Below are positions 7,432-9,484 of a stretch of 9,484 nt of DNA, one piece after another. The first letter of the stretch is position 1. Every line of letters starts with the position of its first letter. The position numbers were made by a program, and so were the translations under genes. The notes beneath the pieces are model-generated. The model worked only from the letters and a program-made list of their open reading frames with translations, was not told the DNA's origin and did not search any database. This DNA is from Calditrichota bacterium. GTDB lineage: Bacteria > Electryoneota > RPQS01. The DNA lies in the NCBI GenBank assembly GCA_020057985.1, contig JAGVEU010000324.1, positions 1-9,484 on the forward strand, given 5' to 3'.

Positions 7432-7436
7432 CTCCC
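7432..7436 (-). promoter_or_regulatory. Ribosome binding site selecting the TTG start of purE
   Basis: The minus strand reads GGGAG, then seven bases (ATGCCTA), then TTG. The spacing fits TTG and not the ATG directly after the site. This decides the start codon. Confidence 0.7.
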
Positions 7437-7451
7437 GTTTAGGTGCAGTGA

Positions 7452-7480
7452 ATCTTAGGAAAAAGACCACCACCCAACAA
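7452..7480 (-). promoter_or_regulatory. Candidate promoter for the purE operon, overlapping the terminator
   Basis: On the minus strand TTGTTG (7480-7475) and TAAGAT (7457-7452) are separated by 17 bases. They match sigma-70 consensus at 3/6 and 4/6 positions. The -35-like box falls in the terminator loop and a start near 7445 would give a leader of about 20 nt. Only about 35 bases lie between the terminator U-tract and the purE start, so any dedicated promoter has to overlap the hairpin. The match is weak, and readthrough from upstream is the alternative. Confidence 0.25.
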
Positions 7481-7496
7481 AATCAGGTGATGGTCT
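7460..7496 (-). terminator. Rho-independent terminator after the beta-barrel gene
   Basis: In the minus-strand transcript GACCAUCACC (7495-7486) pairs with GGUGGUGGUC (7474-7465), with one U-G wobble and an extra closing A-U pair, around an 11-nt loop. Five U residues follow (7464-7460). The wobble pairs only in the minus-strand RNA (it is a C-A mismatch on the other strand), and the U-tract is on the same side, so the terminator serves the beta-barrel gene ending at 7547. Confidence 0.85.
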
Positions 7497-7546
7497 GAGA
7501 AAAACGTAGCGTGAGGGCCGCTCATTGGCAAGCCATCGAGTCTCTC

Positions 7547-8317
7547 TTAGCGAGTGAAATCAACCGGCTTTGTCACACGGTCAAAGTAGAAGCGAATACC
7601 GCCGTTTCCAAACATGCCACTCAAATTTACCTCCATAGGCCGGCCGCTTCCAAGCGCGTTCAAGCCCGCTCGATTTCCTGGCGCAGACTCATAGGTGAAA
7701 TCCGTAGTGTTGGTCAACCGGAAACCACCTCCGAGATGGATTCCAATGCGGCTCGACAACAGAAGTTCCAATCCGCCTGTTCCAAGCACTCCCCACCCTC
7801 GTCCATCTACATCGTAGTAATAATGGGAATTGAAATCATCCTGAATCTGCAACTCGGTGTTGTAATAACCGACACCTGCACCGAAATCCAGAATCAGCCT
7901 GTCTGCAACCGGAACAAGCACACTGCCCTTGAGAAAGAACTCATTGGCATGCATGAGGATCTGACCGGAAGAATCACCGCGTTGATTGACGACGCTATTC
8001 TCGACGTCCATCAGCGAGTTTAGGCCGATCTCCCATATTGTGTGCTTTGAAGGACGGTAGAGTAGACTCAGCCCGCCCGTCGGCCCATTGTCACCCGTTG
8101 TAATGAATCTGTCGGATGACGACGGAGAATTTGGATTGGGCGCATGGCCCGTCTGAAAAAAAGTTGTTCCTTGGTTGATGTCGCCCATGTCGTACTGGCC
8201 GAATCCACCACGCAATTCAATACCGAATTTGTGAGGGCTGTCGTAAGCGTAAGCGGCGCCGGAACCTAATGCGAACAGAGCAACGAGCGTTAAGATGGTT
8301 CCAATTAGACGATGCAT
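7547..8317 (-). CDS. Outer-membrane beta-barrel protein (porin-like, unknown function)
   Basis: 256 residues. Residues 1-24 are a Sec signal peptide: MHR, a hydrophobic core, then AYA with cleavage expected before Y25. The mature part is built from alternating hydrophobic and polar stretches rich in Gly, Tyr and Phe, such as FGIELRGGFGQYDMG (31-45), ILDFGAGVGYYNTELQIQDD (142-161), IGIHLGGGFRLTN (191-203) and GNGGIRFYF (237-245), typical of 8-10-strand OmpW/OmpA-barrel-like proteins. Loops carry a Pro/Asn/Ser-rich stretch (60-69) and a tyrosine cluster (166-168). The chain continues about 11 residues past the last strand instead of ending in Phe. The ATG at 8317 is chosen over the in-frame start at 8341 because GGAGG lies seven bases before it and the signal peptide begins there. 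It appears to be its own transcript, between a candidate promoter and a strong terminator. No specific function is evident. Confidence 0.85.
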   Translation of the reverse strand: MHRLIGTILTLVALFALGSGAAYAYDSPHKFGIELRGGFGQYDMGDINQGTTFFQTGHAPNPNSPSSSDRFITTGDNGPTGGLSLLYRPSKHTIWEIGLNSLMDVENSVVNQRGDSSGQILMHANEFFLKGSVLVPVADRLILDFGAGVGYYNTELQIQDDFNSHYYYDVDGRGWGVLGTGGLELLLSSRIGIHLGGGFRLTNTTDFTYESAPGNRAGLNALGSGRPMEVNLSGMFGNGGIRFYFDRVTKPVDFTR

Positions 8318-8324
8318 GATCTTG

Positions 8325-8329
8325 CCTCC
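8325..8329 (-). promoter_or_regulatory. Ribosome binding site fixing the beta-barrel start
   Basis: The minus strand reads GGAGG, seven bases, then ATG at 8317. A longer in-frame start at 8341 would place this site inside the coding sequence and add eight residues before the signal peptide, so the shorter start is preferred. Confidence 0.8.
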
Positions 8330-8350
8330 GGAAAGGGTCAATGAATGAAT

Positions 8351-8379
8351 GTTATATACTAAAAAAATGAAAGCGCTAA
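8351..8379 (-). promoter_or_regulatory. Candidate promoter of the beta-barrel gene
   Basis: On the minus strand TATAAC (8356-8351) matches the -10 consensus at 5/6 positions and lies in an AT-rich tract with a T7 run. The best box at 17-base spacing, TTAGCG (8379-8374), is poor and overlaps the stop codon of the upstream gene. A start near 8344 would leave a leader of about 26 nt carrying the ribosome site. An FCB-type promoter with a different consensus is possible. Confidence 0.35.
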
Positions 8380-9484
8380 TTCTGAACTCTGAGTGTTGAG
8401 GTGTCGCCGGTGATTTGCTTCATCACCTGATCGAGCCGCTGCTTGGCTCCTCGATCTTGCGGGTGCTTGTTCACCCAGTTCTCAAGCAATGCGCGCGAAC
8501 CTTGAAGATCGCCAAGGCTCTCGTAGACCTGCATGAGCCCGCCGATGGCTTGGCCGTCATTGGGATCCATCTCGAGTATCTTGTTAAAGTACCGTGCCGC
8601 CAATGCATGGGCACCGGCGGAAAAAAGCTGTGTGGCTGATGTGTAGAGCATGTCACGAGTCGGATTATCCCCTAGCACATCCTTCATGATCTGTTCAGCG
8701 CGCGCCGAATCCCTGAAACTCGAATACCAATATGCAGCAAGGCGCGAGCGGTTTTCGAAAGTCAGGTCATCACGTGTCGTAGCAAGTTCAAGACGGCGAC
8801 GCAGCTCGTCCGGTTTTCCAAGATCGGAGTACATCTTGCCGATTTGTATCGAGAGATCCGTGTTGCCGATAGGACGAACACTCTCAGGAATCTCGGAGTC
8901 CATCAGTAAAAGGAGTGTTAGCGCCTTCTGGTCATTCGATTGCTCATCGAAATGGGCTAAGCGATCATCCAGCGACTCGAACTGGCGGTGCACAAGCGTA
9001 TCCTTGGGCAATGAACTGTAGTGATAGGAAAGCTGCAGGAACGCCGAGCGATAGTTCTGCAGAAGTTTCTGGACATTGTCGTCATAGTGTACAGACGGAT
9101 CTCCGATGCCACGGAAATGTCCGCGATAGGTCTCCAATAAGTGCTTCTTCAGTATCTGGGGATCAATATTCTGATTAGCTTTCGGGTTGACGTGGAACAA
9201 CATTCCTTCAAAGGTCAGATTGCTCCGCAATCCGATCATGTTGGAATTCGCGACCGTAACCGCAAAATAGACTGGTCGTGGATTCGGCGTTTTTGCCAGA
9301 TCAAAATTGGTCTTGAGAAGATCCAGAATCATAATATCCTGGACTCGCAGGAAGTTGTTTTGTCTGCCCTCATCCGGCTTGTAGGGAATGTACATCGTTG
9401 CCGGCAAGGTCCACGACATCTTACCTTGAGGGGTATTCACTTCAACCTTCTGCTTTTCCGCAGGCCAATACCGTGATAGCAGAG
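8376..9484 (-). CDS. DUF2723 (GT117-type) membrane glycosyltransferase, C-terminal part with TPR repeats (partial)
   Basis: About 368 C-terminal residues are visible and the frame stays open to the right edge. GTG at 9440 is therefore not the true start: codons upstream read LLSRYWPAEKQ. PRPVYFAVTVANSNMIGL (a segment about 70 residues into the visible part) and the following FEGMLFHVNP resemble the conserved soluble region that follows the membrane domain in DUF2723 proteins, relatives of TMEM260 O-mannosyltransferase. The last roughly 180 residues are TPR-like helical hairpins, for example AARYFNKILEMDPNDGQAIG and LQGSRALLENWVNKHPQDRG, ending in RVQN. The multi-span GT-C catalytic part lies outside the window, so catalytic residues cannot be checked. 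In the family the transferase part faces the periplasm and is expected to use a polyprenyl-phosphate sugar. The next gene starts 58 bases downstream. Family assignment rests on motif memory. Confidence 0.8.
   Translation of the reverse strand, partial: LLSRYWPAEKQKVEVNTPQGKMSWTLPATMYIPYKPDEGRQNNFLRVQDIMILDLLKTNFDLAKTPNPRPVYFAVTVANSNMIGLRSNLTFEGMLFHVNPKANQNIDPQILKKHLLETYRGHFRGIGDPSVHYDDNVQKLLQNYRSAFLQLSYHYSSLPKDTLVHRQFESLDDRLAHFDEQSNDQKALTLLLLMDSEIPESVRPIGNTDLSIQIGKMYSDLGKPDELRRRLELATTRDDLTFENRSRLAAYWYSSFRDSARAEQIMKDVLGDNPTRDMLYTSATQLFSAGAHALAARYFNKILEMDPNDGQAIGGLMQVYESLGDLQGSRALLENWVNKHPQDRGAKQRLDQVMKQITGDTSTLRVQN

Noticed and set aside
7511..8023. 170-residue plus-strand open frame opposite the beta-barrel gene
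   Set aside because: It is antisense to a gene with signal peptide, ribosome site and terminator, and shows no domain pattern of its own.
8318..8341. Start of the beta-barrel gene at 8341
   Set aside because: It would put the GGAGG ribosome site inside the gene and add residues before an otherwise standard signal peptide.
8361..8400. T7 run after the DUF2723 stop as a possible terminator
   Set aside because: No stem of useful length precedes it: ACTCAGAGT is a short palindrome without a loop, and AGCGCT is too small.
9438..9440. GTG at 9440 as the start of the right-end gene
   Set aside because: The frame remains open to the window edge and the family needs a large membrane domain upstream, so this is an internal codon.
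1..9484. CRISPR arrays, transposons, phage genes, toxin-antitoxin pairs, tRNA or rRNA genes
   Set aside because: No regularly spaced repeats, transposase or integrase motifs, terminal inverted repeats or RNA-gene signatures were visible on either strand.

Overview
All recognisable genes in this 9.5 kb window lie on the minus strand, so transcription runs right to left. The window suggests a Gram-negative, probably uncultivated bacterium. It encodes an outer-membrane beta-barrel with a signal peptide, a DUF2723/GT117 membrane glycosyltransferase with TPR repeats (common in Bacteroidota, Gemmatimonadota, Zixibacteria and other FCB-like lineages), and ordinary housekeeping genes with strong Shine-Dalgarno sites. 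Base composition looks intermediate, near 50% GC by eye. The lineage is an inference and is weak.

Right end (8376-9484): the C-terminal part of a DUF2723 protein, cut by the window edge. Next (7547-8317) is an outer-membrane beta-barrel gene with its own candidate promoter and a clear rho-independent terminator (7460-7496).

Middle and left (1-7424): one dense operon in the order purE (N5-CAIR mutase, TTG start) - polyprenyl-phosphate-mannose-type synthase - second family-2 glycosyltransferase - accA - hotdog acyl-CoA thioesterase - extended SDR epimerase/reductase - a previously unlisted 58-residue basic, proline-rich ORF - a very large helicase-nuclease that leaves the window at the left end. 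Most junctions are overlaps of 1-32 nt or have no gap, so translational coupling is likely. The longest gaps are 37 nt (with a perfect ribosome binding site before accA) and about 140 nt (filled by the small ORF).

How the genes fit together: purE serves purine synthesis. accA, the thioesterase and perhaps the SDR serve acyl-CoA and lipid metabolism. The two GT2 enzymes, and the DUF2723 protein upstream, suggest glycan or glycoprotein assembly using a polyprenyl-phosphate sugar. The most notable item is the left-end gene, in which a MrfA/YprA-type SF2 helicase with its cysteine-rich DUF1998 domain is fused in one polypeptide to a DnaQ/RNase H-like exonuclease domain. Bacillus encodes these functions as two neighbouring genes (mrfA, mrfB). 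There are no tRNA or rRNA genes, CRISPR arrays, insertion sequences or long repeats that I can see.
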